Assembly: GCF_012844225.1 (NCBI RefSeq) | Contig: NZ_JABAGQ010000002.1 | Span: forward strand, 124,001-188,000 | Direction of reading: 5' to 3' | Length of the DNA stretch: 64,000 nucleotides | From: Rhodococcus sp. 105337 | GTDB lineage: Bacteria > Actinomycetota > Actinomycetes > Mycobacteriales > Mycobacteriaceae | Part shown: piece by piece, positions 44,447 to 52,765 of the stretch | Layout of the letters: each line of letters begins with the position of its first letter | Position numbering within the stretch: position 1 is the first letter of the stretch | Made by a program: the position numbers and the translations under genes | Notes under the pieces: model-generated | What the model was told of the DNA's origin: nothing | Seen by the model: the letters and a program-made list of their open reading frames with translations, nothing else | Databases searched by the model: none

Positions 44447-44791
44447 TCAGAGCCGGTTCGGGTACGAGTACGGGGAGAACGGAGCCCGCTGGCGGTGCAT
44501 GCGCGTCGGGTCGCCCCATGTCTCGGCCGGCGTGGTGTCTCCTGCGGGAGCCACGGACGCCGCAGCCGCCGCGAGCACGGAGACCAGGGCCGCGACCTCC
44601 TCGTCGGAGGGGTTGCCCTTGACGATGCGCAGAGCGACGGCCGGTTCTGCGGCAGGCTCCGGCGTTTCCGCCGGGGACTGCCGGCCGGCCGGTTCGGGAG
44701 CCTGCCCGTCGGTGGCTTCGCCGAGCGCGGCGTCGGTCGCTTCGTCGAACTCCGCGTCGGTGATGATCTTGTCCTCTGCCGTCGCGGTCAC
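44447..44791 (-). CDS. accE5: Acyl-CoA carboxylase epsilon subunit
   Basis: A 114-residue small subunit, poorly conserved except for 'ALRIVKGNPSDEEVAALVSVLAAA' (52-75) and the C-terminal 'TWGDPTRMHRQRAPFSPYSYPNRL' region (91-114), which are the marks of actinobacterial epsilon subunits. The N-terminal half is acidic and Ala/Pro-rich and probably disordered. The subunit binds and stimulates the AccA3-AccD5 complex. The GTG at 44791 overlaps the stop of a 15-codon leader frame by four bases (GTGA). Confidence 0.88.
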   Translation of the reverse strand: MTATAEDKIITDAEFDEATDAALGEATDGQAPEPAGRQSPAETPEPAAEPAVALRIVKGNPSDEEVAALVSVLAAAAASVAPAGDTTPAETWGDPTRMHRQRAPFSPYSYPNRL

Positions 44792-44835
44792 TGCGCGCCA
44801 CCCGCGTGCGCTGCCGCGAACTGGGTCGCTGTCAT
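44788..44835 (-). CDS. Putative 15-residue leader peptide of accE5
   Basis: ATG at 44835 opens a 15-codon frame (MTATQFAAAHAGGAQ) that ends in TGA overlapping the accE5 GTG. A good ribosome site (GAGAGG) lies six to seven bases before the ATG, while accE5 itself has only a poor one, so translation of the short frame could deliver ribosomes to accE5. Too short for codon statistics; no homologue known to me. Confidence 0.45.
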   Translation of the reverse strand: MTATQFAAAHAGGAQ

Positions 44836-44914
44836 GTGGGTCCTCTCGTTGAGGTCATCGCACGCCACCTGCGGCGTGCTACGCCGTTCGGGTCGTGGCG
44901 ACGGGTGCGCGACC

Positions 44915-44943
44915 GCGTCCCGCCGGTGTCACCGGCGGGACGC
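44915..44943 (-). terminator. Perfect 14-bp hairpin between accD5 and accE5
   Basis: Arms GCGTCCCGCCGGTG and CACCGGCGGGACGC are separated by one base, starting 23 bases after the accD5 stop. The hairpin has no T-run. It would act as a partial terminator or 3' stabiliser, lowering accE5-maf relative to accD5. The rest of 44792-44914 holds the leader frame. Confidence 0.65.
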
Positions 44944-44965
44944 GCACGCACTCCGTCGCGAACCG

Positions 44966-46606
44966 TCACAGGGGAATGTTTCCGTGCTTCTTCGGCGGGA
45001 GCGAAACCATCTTCCGCTCGAGCAGTCGCAGCGCGGAGACGATCTGCCCGCGAGTGTGCGACGGCGGGATGACCGCGTCGACATATCCGCGCTCGGCCGC
45101 GATGTACGGGTTGACGAGGGTGTCCTCGTATTCGTTCTGCAACTGCAGGCGCAACGCATCGACGTCCTCGCCGGCTGCGGCGGCGTCCTTGAGCTGCTTG
45201 CGGTAGACGAATCCCACGGCTCCGGATGCGCCCATCACGGCGATCTGCGCGGTCGGCCACGCGAGGTTGACGTCGGCGCCCATGTGCTTGGAGCCCATGA
45301 CGTCGTACGCGCCGCCGTACGCCTTGCGGGTGATGACGGTGATCTTGCCGACCGTCGCCTCGCCGTACGCGTACAGCAGTTTCGCGCCGCGGCGAATAAT
45401 GCCGTTGAACTCCTGCTCGGTGCCGGGCAGGAAGCCGGGGACGTCCACGAGCGTGATGATCGGGACGTTGAAGGCGTCGCACGTGCGCACGAAGCGGGCG
45501 GCCTTCTCGGAGGCGTCGATGTCCAGGCAGCCTGCGAACTGGGTCGGCTGGTTGGCGACGATGCCGACGCTGCGGCCGTCGATGCGGCCGAAGCCGATGA
45601 TGATGTTCCGGGCGCGCTCCGCCTGGACCTCGAGGAACTCGTCGTCGTCGAGGAGACGGCGGATGACCTCGTGCATGTCGTACGGCTGGTTCGCCGAGTC
45701 GGGGATGATCGTGTCGAGCTCGAGGTCCTCGTCGGTGAGCGAATCCTCGATCGCGCCGTCGATCGGATCGGTCGGGGCGCTACGCGGGGCAGCAGCCTGG
45801 TTGTTGCTCGGCAGGTACGACAGCAGGTCGCGGACGTAGTCGAGCGCGTCCTGCTCACCCTCTGCGACGTAGTGCGCGACACCCGACTTGACCATGTGGG
45901 TGTGTGCGCCGCCGAGGTCTTCCATCGTGACGTCTTCGCCCGTGACGGTCTTGATGACGTCGGGGCCGGTGACGAACATCTGGCTGGTCTTGTCGACCAT
46001 GACGACGAAGTCCGTCAGCGCGGGGGAGTACACGTGACCGCCCGCGGCGGGGCCCATGATGAGGGAGATCTGCGGGATGACGCCGGAGGCCTGCACGTTG
46101 CGGTGGAAGATCTCGCCGTACAGTCCGAGCGAGACGACACCTTCCTGGATGCGCGCGCCGGCACCTTCGTTGATACCGACCAGGGGACGACCGGTGCGGA
46201 CCGCGAGATCCATGACCTTGACGATCTTCTCGCCGTAGACCTCACCGAGGCTGCCACCGAAGACCGTGGCGTCCTGAGAGAAGACGCAGACGTCGCGGCC
46301 GTCGATCGTGCCGTAGCCGGTGACGACACCGTCGCCGACGGGGCGGTTCTCGGCCAGGCCGAAGTTCGTGCTGCGATGGCGGGCGAGAGCATCGAGTTCG
46401 ACGAACGAACCTTCGTCGAGCAACGCGGTGATGCGCTCGCGGGCGGTCAGCTTGCCCTTGGCGTGCACCTTCTCGATGGCGGCCTCACCGACGGGAGCCT
46501 GAGCCGTGGCCTGACGATTGCGCAGGTCGGCGAGCTTGCCGGCGGTGGTGTGAATATCGGGCGTACTCGCCGCCTCGGACGCGGAGGGCTCCTGGACAGT
46601 GGTCAT
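44966..46606 (-). CDS. accD5: Acyl-CoA carboxylase beta subunit (carboxyltransferase)
   Basis: A 546-residue carboxyltransferase that moves CO2 from AccA3-biotin to propionyl-CoA and, in mycobacteria, acetyl-CoA, making methylmalonyl-CoA for branched lipids. Two crotonase-like halves are clear: '[22 protein letters not shown]' with '[16 protein letters not shown]' in the first, and '[28 protein letters not shown]' with '[16 protein letters not shown]' in the second. The ATG at 46606 follows TAAGCT by eight bases. Divergent from birA, whose product biotinylates the AccA3 partner. Confidence 0.97.
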   Translation of the reverse strand: MTTVQEPSASEAASTPDIHTTAGKLADLRNRQATAQAPVGEAAIEKVHAKGKLTARERITALLDEGSFVELDALARHRSTNFGLAENRPVGDGVVTGYGTIDGRDVCVFSQDATVFGGSLGEVYGEKIVKVMDLAVRTGRPLVGINEGAGARIQEGVVSLGLYGEIFHRNVQASGVIPQISLIMGPAAGGHVYSPALTDFVVMVDKTSQMFVTGPDVIKTVTGEDVTMEDLGGAHTHMVKSGVAHYVAEGEQDALDYVRDLLSYLPSNNQAAAPRSAPTDPIDGAIEDSLTDEDLELDTIIPDSANQPYDMHEVIRRLLDDDEFLEVQAERARNIIIGFGRIDGRSVGIVANQPTQFAGCLDIDASEKAARFVRTCDAFNVPIITLVDVPGFLPGTEQEFNGIIRRGAKLLYAYGEATVGKITVITRKAYGGAYDVMGSKHMGADVNLAWPTAQIAVMGASGAVGFVYRKQLKDAAAAGEDVDALRLQLQNEYEDTLVNPYIAAERGYVDAVIPPSHTRGQIVSALRLLERKMVSLPPKKHGNIPL

Positions 46607-46678
46607 GGGCAGTCAGCTTAGCGAGCGTCACATGCCTGTGCCGCGCCGGTCCCGGTTGTGTTGAATTATTGAACTGGA

Positions 46679-46694
46679 CCTACCGGCGGGTAGG
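46679..46694. promoter_or_regulatory. Inverted repeat between accD5 and birA
   Basis: CCTACC-GGCG-GGTAGG is a perfect 6-bp dyad. It overlaps the expected -35 position of birA (-10 TAGGCT at 46711-46716) and lies about 60 bases upstream of the accD5 -10 box. A one-mismatch copy occurs upstream of accA3 (38783-38797). A fatty-acid or biotin regulator is the likely binder; none is encoded nearby. Confidence 0.6.
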
Positions 46695-46722
46695 GAATTT
46701 CGACCCACCCTAGGCTGGGCGC

Positions 46723-47568
46723 ATGGCCGGAAACCGCAAAACGCCAGATCTCGCTTCCCTGCGCGCACCCCTCGACGTGGCTCGTCTGCGCAGCGCCCTC
46801 ACCTCGGCAGAGAGCGGCGCGTTCTACACCCGGCTCGACGTCGTGGACGAGACCGGCTCGACCAACGCGGACCTGCTCGCCGTGGCAGGAACGGGCGCCG
46901 ACCGCCGCGCGCTGCTGGCGGAGTTCCAGAGCGGTGGACGCGGCCGGCACTCGCGTACCTGGAACGGTGTGCCGGGAGCCCAGGTCATCGTCTCGGTGCT
47001 CCTGCGCCTGCCCGGGTGCCCCCTGCGCGACCTCGGGTGGCTGCCGCTGATCGCCGGGATCGCCACCGTCGACGCCGTGCGCTCGGTCGGGGGGGTCCCG
47101 GCACAGCTCAAATGGCCGAACGACGTGCTGGTCGGCGGCCGGAAACTCGCGGGGATCCTCGTGGAGGTCGCGTCCACCTCACCCGAGCCGGTGGCCGTCG
47201 TCGGCGTCGGGGTCAACGTGACCCTCACGGCGGAGGAACTGCCCGTTCCGACCGCCACGTCGTTGTTGCTCGAGGACGCCGGCGATCTCGACCGGACGCT
47301 GCTCGCGGAGACGCTGCTGGCCGCGTTCGCCGACCGGATCCGTGCGTGGGCGCGCGCGGGCTGGAACACGGCGGGGCCCGCCGCTGCGTATCGCGAGCGC
47401 TGCGGCACGATCGGGCAGCAGGTACGGGCGGTGCTCCCGGGCGACACCGAACTACGCGGCCTCGCCGTGGACGTGGACGACCAGGGTCGTCTCGTGATCC
47501 GGCCCGACGGCGCCGGCGACACGGTGGCCGTGGCCGCGGGGGACATCACGCACCTGCGTCCCGCCTGA
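46723..47568 (+). CDS. birA: Biotin-[acetyl-CoA-carboxylase] ligase
   Basis: A 281-residue biotin protein ligase of group I: it lacks the N-terminal helix-turn-helix of E. coli BirA and so cannot repress transcription itself. The biotinyl-AMP loop 'SGGRGRHSRTWNG' (70-82), 'LKWPNDVLVGGRKLAGIL' and the C-terminal SH3-like domain (about 225-281) are present. It attaches biotin to AccA3 Lys562. TAGGCT lies six bases before the ATG (leaderless). Divergent from accD5. Confidence 0.95.
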   Translation: MAGNRKTPDLASLRAPLDVARLRSALTSAESGAFYTRLDVVDETGSTNADLLAVAGTGADRRALLAEFQSGGRGRHSRTWNGVPGAQVIVSVLLRLPGCPLRDLGWLPLIAGIATVDAVRSVGGVPAQLKWPNDVLVGGRKLAGILVEVASTSPEPVAVVGVGVNVTLTAEELPVPTATSLLLEDAGDLDRTLLAETLLAAFADRIRAWARAGWNTAGPAAAYRERCGTIGQQVRAVLPGDTELRGLAVDVDDQGRLVIRPDGAGDTVAVAAGDITHLRPA

Positions 47569-47619
47569 CAACCACGCCGACGAGGCGGTCGGTCACCGGC
47601 ATGTGCCATCGTGGGCGCC

Positions 47620-48183
47620 ATGGGATATCCCGACGACGCGCTGGCACCAGGGGAAGAGCTGCTGCTCCACCGTCATCCGCACTGGAAGGCGTTGATCGTT
47701 CCGGCCGCAATCCTCCTCGTCGCGACGCCGCTCGCCGGCTTCCTGCTGGGCGTCGTCGCGGCTCGGCTCGACGGTGCCGCAGCGACCGTCCTGAGCGTGG
47801 CGGTCGTGCTGCTGTGGCTCGCGGTCGTGGTGTGGCGCTCCCTCGTTCCGCTCGTGAGCTGGCTCAGCACGCATTTCATCGTCACCGACCGGCGCGTGCT
47901 GGTTCGCACCGGTGTCCTCACGCACACGGGAATCGACATCCCCATGGGCCGGATCAGCAATGTCCAGTTCCGGCACGGCCTCGTCGACCGGATGCTCCGC
48001 ACCGGAACCCTCGTGGTGGTCTCGGCTGCCGACGATCCGCTCGAGTTCGACGACATTCCCGAGGTGCGGCAGGTCCACGCCCTGCTCTACCAGCAGGCGT
48101 TCGACGCGCACGACCGCACGGCGGCGGAAAACCGCCCCGCGCGGCATCCGCACGAAGAGGACACCCACCGCAAAGCGTGGTAA
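47620..48183 (+). CDS. Bacterial PH-domain membrane protein
   Basis: A 187-residue protein with two membrane segments (about 24-47 and 54-75) followed by a bPH2 domain (about 80-160) containing 'FIVTDRRVLVRTGVLTHTGIDIPMGRISNVQF'. The ATG at 47620 is preferred over a GTG at 47611 because CATCGT (47607-47612) sits seven bases upstream and 'GYPDDALAPGEELLLHRHPHW' matches the family N-terminus. Equivalent to Rv3278c beside birA. Function unknown; possibly envelope or lipid-linked. Confidence 0.9.
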   Translation: MGYPDDALAPGEELLLHRHPHWKALIVPAAILLVATPLAGFLLGVVAARLDGAAATVLSVAVVLLWLAVVVWRSLVPLVSWLSTHFIVTDRRVLVRTGVLTHTGIDIPMGRISNVQFRHGLVDRMLRTGTLVVVSAADDPLEFDDIPEVRQVHALLYQQAFDAHDRTAAENRPARHPHEEDTHRKAW

Positions 48184-48221
48184 TCCCGACAACCGGGCCA
48201 TCGATCCGTACGCTGAATTCC

Positions 48222-48905
48222 GTGACTGCCGTACTACTCGCCGAAGACGACGACGCCATCGCGGCACCGCTTTCGCGCGCGCTCGGCCGCGAGGGTTACG
48301 ACGTGACAGTCGAACACAGCGGTCCGGTGGCACTCGAACGCGCACTCTCCGGCGACTACGACCTCCTCATCCTCGATCTGGGCCTACCCGGTATGGACGG
48401 TCTGGAAGTGTGCCGTCAGATCCGCGCGGACCGGTCCGAGCTGGCCGTCCTCATGCTCACCGCCCGGACCGACGAAGTCGACTTCGTCGTCGGGCTCGAC
48501 GCGGGCGCCGACGACTACGTCGGCAAGCCGTTCCGGCTCGCCGAACTGATGGCGCGGGTCCGCGCATTGCTGCGGCGCCGGGGCTCGGGCGAGCAGGACG
48601 ATATCGTCGACGTGTCGGGGATCCGGCTCGAACGAGCCGCCCGGCGGGTCCTCGTCGACGGGTCCGAGGTCGCACTCGCCAACAAGGAATACGAATTGCT
48701 GAGGGTCCTGCTCGAACACGCGGGGCAGGTGGTCTCGCGCGACATCATCCTCGAAGAGGTCTGGGGTGACACCGATCTCCGGGGGTCCAAGACCCTCGAC
48801 ATGCATATGTCGTGGCTGCGTCGCAAGATCGGCGACGAGGGACCCGCAGGTGAACGACGCATCGCGACGGTGCGCGGCGTCGGTTTCCGTTTGAATACCG
48901 ACTAG
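48222..48905 (+). CDS. OmpR/PhoB-family response regulator
   Basis: A 227-residue regulator: receiver domain 1-120 with acidic pocket D10/D11 and phospho-acceptor D52 in 'LILDLGLPGMDG', and a winged-helix DNA-binding domain (about 130-225, 'YELLRVLLEHAGQVVSRDIILEEVWG'). The GTG at 48222 follows TACGCT by seven bases (leaderless). The partner kinase gene starts 13 bases downstream. The stimulus is unknown; it resembles the TcrA/PdtaR-free OmpR group seen in envelope-stress systems. Confidence 0.92.
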   Translation: MTAVLLAEDDDAIAAPLSRALGREGYDVTVEHSGPVALERALSGDYDLLILDLGLPGMDGLEVCRQIRADRSELAVLMLTARTDEVDFVVGLDAGADDYVGKPFRLAELMARVRALLRRRGSGEQDDIVDVSGIRLERAARRVLVDGSEVALANKEYELLRVLLEHAGQVVSRDIILEEVWGDTDLRGSKTLDMHMSWLRRKIGDEGPAGERRIATVRGVGFRLNTD

Positions 48906-48918
48906 CGGGCCCGCGCAC

Positions 48919-50223
48919 GTGCGTAGTCGCATCCTCAATGCGGTGATGGCCACCGTTCTGCTCGTCGCCCTCCTGCTCGGTGTTCCGCTCGCCTATACGG
49001 CCTACCTCTTCGTGGAGGACACCGCACGGCGCGACCTACAGGACCGTCTCGGGCGGATGGCCGACGAGATCATCGCGCAGGAGGGCACCGGCGGCCTCGT
49101 GGTCGGCGGCCTCGACACCAGTTCCCTGCGCCTTCTCGTTCCCGCCGACGGCCGGGTCGTGGTGGTCTACCCCACCCCGGAGAACGTTGCGGCGCGCCTC
49201 GACATCGGGGCTCCCGTCGTGGAGTCCCCGATCGTGGAGTCGCTCTCGATGGGCACTTCGGGTTCGCTGCGCATCGAGGTTCCGTCGGAGAGCCTGCGCA
49301 CCCTTCAGCAGCAGGTGCTCGCGGCCGTGACATTGCTCGTGCTGCTGTCCGTCGCCGTCGGCGCACTCGTAGCGGTGGCGACCGCCCGACGGCTCGCCGA
49401 CCCCCTTCGGGACGCGGCACGTCGCGCGGCCCGGTTGGCCGAAGGTGATTTCCGGCCGGTCCCGCGGCGGCACGGAATTCCGGAACTCGATCGCGTGTCC
49501 GACGTGCTGGACGCCGCAGCCGTCGAGATCTCCAACCGCCTCCAGCGCGAGCACGGCCTGGTCGGCGACGTCTCCCACCAGTTGCGGTCGCGCATGACGG
49601 CGATCCGGCTGCGTCTCGACGAACTGTCCACCCACGACGACCCGGCGGTCGTCGAGGAGGCCGAGGCCGCGATGGCACAGGTGGACCGGCTGACCGCTGC
49701 GATCACCGATCTGGTCCGGCAGTCCCGTAACAGCGCCGCCGAACTCCGCACCGAGGTCTCGGTGGTGGGCGACCTCACCGGCGTGATCGCGGATTGGCGG
49801 GGCCCGTTCCAGGAGGCCGGCCGCGAACTGGTGCTGAGCGGCGATCCGTCGTTGCGCTCGTCGGTGACGGGATCGCGGTTGCGTGAAGCGGTCGCGGTGC
49901 TCGTCGACAACGCACTCGTCCACGGTGGCGGAACGTGCACGGTCTCGGTGCGCTACGTCGCCACGCGCGGTGATTCGACGGTGTGCGTCGAGGTCAGCGA
50001 CGAAGGCGAGGGAGTGTCCGACGACCTGGTACCGCATATCTTCGACCGCGGCTTCTCCGGTGGCGGCTCGACCGGACTGGGTCTGGCACTGGCACGGGCG
50101 CTGGTCGAAGCGGACGGCGGGCGTCTCGAACTGCAACGTCGCAGACCCGCTCTGTTCGCGTTGTTCCTCGGTGCGAGCAAAGATCACGCAGTGCCGGAGA
50201 GCCGACTCCGGGAACCGAGATGA
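48919..50223 (+). CDS. Sensor histidine kinase (HAMP-type)
   Basis: A 434-residue membrane kinase. Membrane segments at about 9-31 and 133-154 flank an extracellular domain of roughly 100 residues without a known fold. A HAMP linker (155-205) leads to the DHp helix with His220 in 'GDVSHQLRSRMTAIRLRLDEL' and a HATPase domain with N-box 'AVAVLVDNALVHG' and 'STGLGLALARAL'. Pairs with the upstream OmpR-type regulator. The GTG start at 48919 was chosen as the first codon after the regulator's stop. Confidence 0.92.
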   Translation: MRSRILNAVMATVLLVALLLGVPLAYTAYLFVEDTARRDLQDRLGRMADEIIAQEGTGGLVVGGLDTSSLRLLVPADGRVVVVYPTPENVAARLDIGAPVVESPIVESLSMGTSGSLRIEVPSESLRTLQQQVLAAVTLLVLLSVAVGALVAVATARRLADPLRDAARRAARLAEGDFRPVPRRHGIPELDRVSDVLDAAAVEISNRLQREHGLVGDVSHQLRSRMTAIRLRLDELSTHDDPAVVEEAEAAMAQVDRLTAAITDLVRQSRNSAAELRTEVSVVGDLTGVIADWRGPFQEAGRELVLSGDPSLRSSVTGSRLREAVAVLVDNALVHGGGTCTVSVRYVATRGDSTVCVEVSDEGEGVSDDLVPHIFDRGFSGGGSTGLGLALARALVEADGGRLELQRRRPALFALFLGASKDHAVPESRLREPR

Positions 50224-50253
50224 TCCGGCCGGCCTGCCGCGCTCTGGATCGGA

Positions 50254-50784
50254 TCAGCTCCGCGGCTCGTCGGTGAGTTCACCGGGCACGCTGTCGGGGG
50301 TCATCTCCTCGGGGAAGACGAACCGCCGGAAGCAGTAGAAACGGAACATCATCTGCAGCAGGTTGCCGATGATGTACGCGCTGACGAAGTCCGCGATGTT
50401 CTCGACCGTGAGGCTCACCTCGGGAACCCGCAGGTTGAACACGTAACTCGAGATGTACAGCGGGATGAAGGACAGGACCACCCCGATCCCGCTCACGAAG
50501 AAGAACAGGAACGCCTCGTGCGCACGCTCGCGGCCACCGCGATTCTTGAAGGACCATTCGCGGTTGAGGACGTACGAGCAGAGCACCGCGATCACACCGG
50601 CGATGATCTTGGCCGTGACGGGCTTTTCCGACAGAACCGTGAGCTTGAGGGTGTAGAAGATCGTGGAGTCGATGACGAACGTGGTGCCGCCCACGATCGC
50701 GAACTTGATGAGCTCGCGATGACGAACCAACAAGTCCCGAAGGGGCTGCGGAACTCTGTTCAGGGTTTCATCAACGAATGACAC
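50254..50784 (-). CDS. GtrA-like membrane protein
   Basis: A 176-residue protein with four membrane segments (about 29-48, 55-74, 91-112, 130-150) and the GtrA signature 'LIKFAIVGGTTFVIDSTIFYTL' region and 'SYVLNREWSFKNRG'. GtrA proteins help flip prenyl-linked sugars for cell-wall polysaccharides; in mycobacteria the equivalent (Rv3277) is near arabinogalactan genes. The GTG at 50784 follows TAGACT (50797-50792) by seven bases. A perfect CGTGAATTCACG palindrome (50809-50820) lies just upstream. Confidence 0.92.
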   Translation of the reverse strand: MSFVDETLNRVPQPLRDLLVRHRELIKFAIVGGTTFVIDSTIFYTLKLTVLSEKPVTAKIIAGVIAVLCSYVLNREWSFKNRGGRERAHEAFLFFFVSGIGVVLSFIPLYISSYVFNLRVPEVSLTVENIADFVSAYIIGNLLQMMFRFYCFRRFVFPEEMTPDSVPGELTDEPRS

Positions 50785-50808
50785 TCGGAGAAGTCTACGA
50801 AACGTTTG

Positions 50809-50820
50809 CGTGAATTCACG
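50809..50820. promoter_or_regulatory. 12-bp perfect palindrome between gtrA and purK
   Basis: CGTGAATTCACG lies 12-23 bases upstream of the gtrA -10 box, in the -35 region. The 189-base gap to purK is otherwise unremarkable. A possible operator; the regulator is not evident. Confidence 0.35.
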
Positions 50821-50973
50821 AACCTTGCGAGAAACTATCAGCCACGCCACAGGTTCGTATCGTGCGCGACGGCCGGGCGGCGCACACCCTTCCACGAGCG
50901 CCGCACGATGCCCGCGACGTGCGGTGACACCGCTGCGAGGCACCCGCGACGGCCTGTGACAACATGGTTACCC

Positions 50974-52248
50974 GTGACCGGCAGATCCGATTCGTCTCCT
51001 CGATCCGACACCCCACGTGCGCTCACCGGCGGTATGCCGGTCGTCACCATGATCGGTGGGGGCCAGCTCGCCCGGATGACCCACCAGGCCGCAATCGCGC
51101 TCGGCCAGACGCTGCGCGTCCTCTCCGGCAGCGCGGACGACCCCGCGGCGCAGGTCAGCCCGGATGTCGTGCTGGGGAGCCACAACGATCTCGACGCGCT
51201 CCGCCGCGCCGCCACCGGCGCACACGCACTGACCTTCGATCACGAGGGCGTGCCCACCGAGCACCTCGAGGTGCTGCAGCGCGAAGGCGTGAACGTCCTG
51301 CCGCCGCCCCAGGCACTGATCTTCGCGCAGGACAAGATCGCGATGCGGAACCGGCTCGGCGCCCTCGGCGCACCCATGCCGAAGTTTGCCGAGATCACCT
51401 CCGTCGACGATGCGATCGCCGCACTCGACACCCTGGGCCGGCCCTACGTGCTCAAGGCGGCACGTGGCGGATACGACGGGCGCGGCGTGTGGATCCTCGA
51501 CGACCGCGCCGAACTCGAGCGTGTCGTCGCCGAGCAACTCGCCGCCGGTGTGCCGCTCCTCGCGGAAGAGAAGATCGAGTGGACGCGCGAGCTGTCCGCG
51601 ATGGTCGCCCGTTCCCCGTTCGGGCAGGGCGCATCGTGGCCCGTGGTGGAAACCGTCCAGCGCGACGGGCAGTGCGCCGTCGTCATCGCGCCCGCACCGG
51701 ACCTCCCCGCCGACGTCGCGGCCGCAGCCGAACAACTCGCCCTGCGCATCGCCGGTGAACTGGGCGTGGTGGGAGTCATGGCGGTCGAGCTCTTCGAGAC
51801 CCGGTCCGGCGAGTTGATCGTCAACGAACTCGCGATGCGTCCGCACAACTCCGGCCACTGGGGTATGGACGGCGCACGCACCGGCCAATTCGAACAGCAC
51901 CTGCGCGCGGTGCTCGACTACCCGCTCGGCGACACGACTCCGCTCGCCCCGGTGACGGTGATGGCGAACGTTCTCGGCGCTGCCGAAGCTCCCGAGATGA
52001 GCATGGACGAGCGCCTGCACCACCTGTTCGCCCGGATGCCCGACGCGCGGGTGCACCTGTACGGGAAGGGTGAGCGCAAGGACCGGAAGATCGGGCACGT
52101 CAATGTGCTCGGCGATCCGAGCGGGTCGATCGACGACCCCGCATACGTCGCCGCGGTGCGGGAGCGCGCCGAACGCGCGGCGCACTGGCTCTCGCACGCG
52201 GTCTGGACCGATGGTTGGAACGAACACACGGGAGACAACGGTGAGTGA
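50974..52248 (+). CDS. purK: N5-carboxyaminoimidazole ribonucleotide synthase
   Basis: A 424-residue ATP-grasp enzyme of de novo purine synthesis that makes N5-CAIR from AIR, ATP and bicarbonate. '[17 protein letters not shown]' opens the domain, the ATP-binding core is '[17 protein letters not shown]', and '[28 protein letters not shown]' carries the metal-binding residues. The GTG at 50974 gives a 19-residue N-terminal extension before the core, as I recall for the mycobacterial enzyme; an ATG at 51032 would be shorter. Its end overlaps purE by eight bases. Confidence 0.94.
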   Translation: MTGRSDSSPRSDTPRALTGGMPVVTMIGGGQLARMTHQAAIALGQTLRVLSGSADDPAAQVSPDVVLGSHNDLDALRRAATGAHALTFDHEGVPTEHLEVLQREGVNVLPPPQALIFAQDKIAMRNRLGALGAPMPKFAEITSVDDAIAALDTLGRPYVLKAARGGYDGRGVWILDDRAELERVVAEQLAAGVPLLAEEKIEWTRELSAMVARSPFGQGASWPVVETVQRDGQCAVVIAPAPDLPADVAAAAEQLALRIAGELGVVGVMAVELFETRSGELIVNELAMRPHNSGHWGMDGARTGQFEQHLRAVLDYPLGDTTPLAPVTVMANVLGAAEAPEMSMDERLHHLFARMPDARVHLYGKGERKDRKIGHVNVLGDPSGSIDDPAYVAAVRERAERAAHWLSHAVWTDGWNEHTGDNGE

Positions 52249-52753
52249 CGTGTCGCAGGGTGCGCAGGTCGGCCTGATCATGGGCAGCGACTCCGACTGG
52301 CCGACGATGGAGGCCGCCGCCGAGGCGCTCGCCGAGTTCGGAATCCGCTTCGAGGTGGGCGTCATCTCCGCGCACCGCACACCGCAACGGATGCTCGACT
52401 ATGCCGCGAACGCGGCGGGCCGGGGAATCAAGGTGATCATCGCCGGAGCCGGTGGCGCCGCGCACCTGCCGGGCATGGTCGCGTCGGCGACGCCGCTGCC
52501 GGTGATCGGTGTGCCGGTCCCGCTCAAGTATCTCGACGGCATGGACTCGCTGCTGTCCATCGTCCAGATGCCCGCCGGAGTGCCCGTGGCAACCGTGTCC
52601 ATCGGTGGCGCGCGCAACGCGGGCCTGCTGGCGGCGCGGATCCTCGGCGCGTCCGATCCGGCGCTGCGCGAGCAGATGGAGCGGTTCCAAGCGGGTCTCG
52701 AGAAGATGGTGCTCGAGAAGGACGACGCGCTGCGGCGCACGCTCCTCGGCTGA
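52241..52753 (+). CDS. purE: N5-carboxyaminoimidazole ribonucleotide mutase
   Basis: A 170-residue class I PurE that converts N5-CAIR to CAIR. The active-site loops '[11 protein letters not shown]' (13-23), '[11 protein letters not shown]' and '[14 protein letters not shown]' are complete. The GTG at 52241 lies inside the purK 3' end (eight-base overlap), so the two are translated together. A kinase gene starts 12 bases downstream on the same strand. Confidence 0.95.
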   Translation: MSDVSQGAQVGLIMGSDSDWPTMEAAAEALAEFGIRFEVGVISAHRTPQRMLDYAANAAGRGIKVIIAGAGGAAHLPGMVASATPLPVIGVPVPLKYLDGMDSLLSIVQMPAGVPVATVSIGGARNAGLLAARILGASDPALREQMERFQAGLEKMVLEKDDALRRTLLG

Positions 52754-52765
52754 CAGACCGCCGCC

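Noticed and set aside
44021-46621. 866-codon plus-strand open frame opposite accD5 and maf
   Set aside because: Antisense to two well-identified genes; no motif or plausible start signal.
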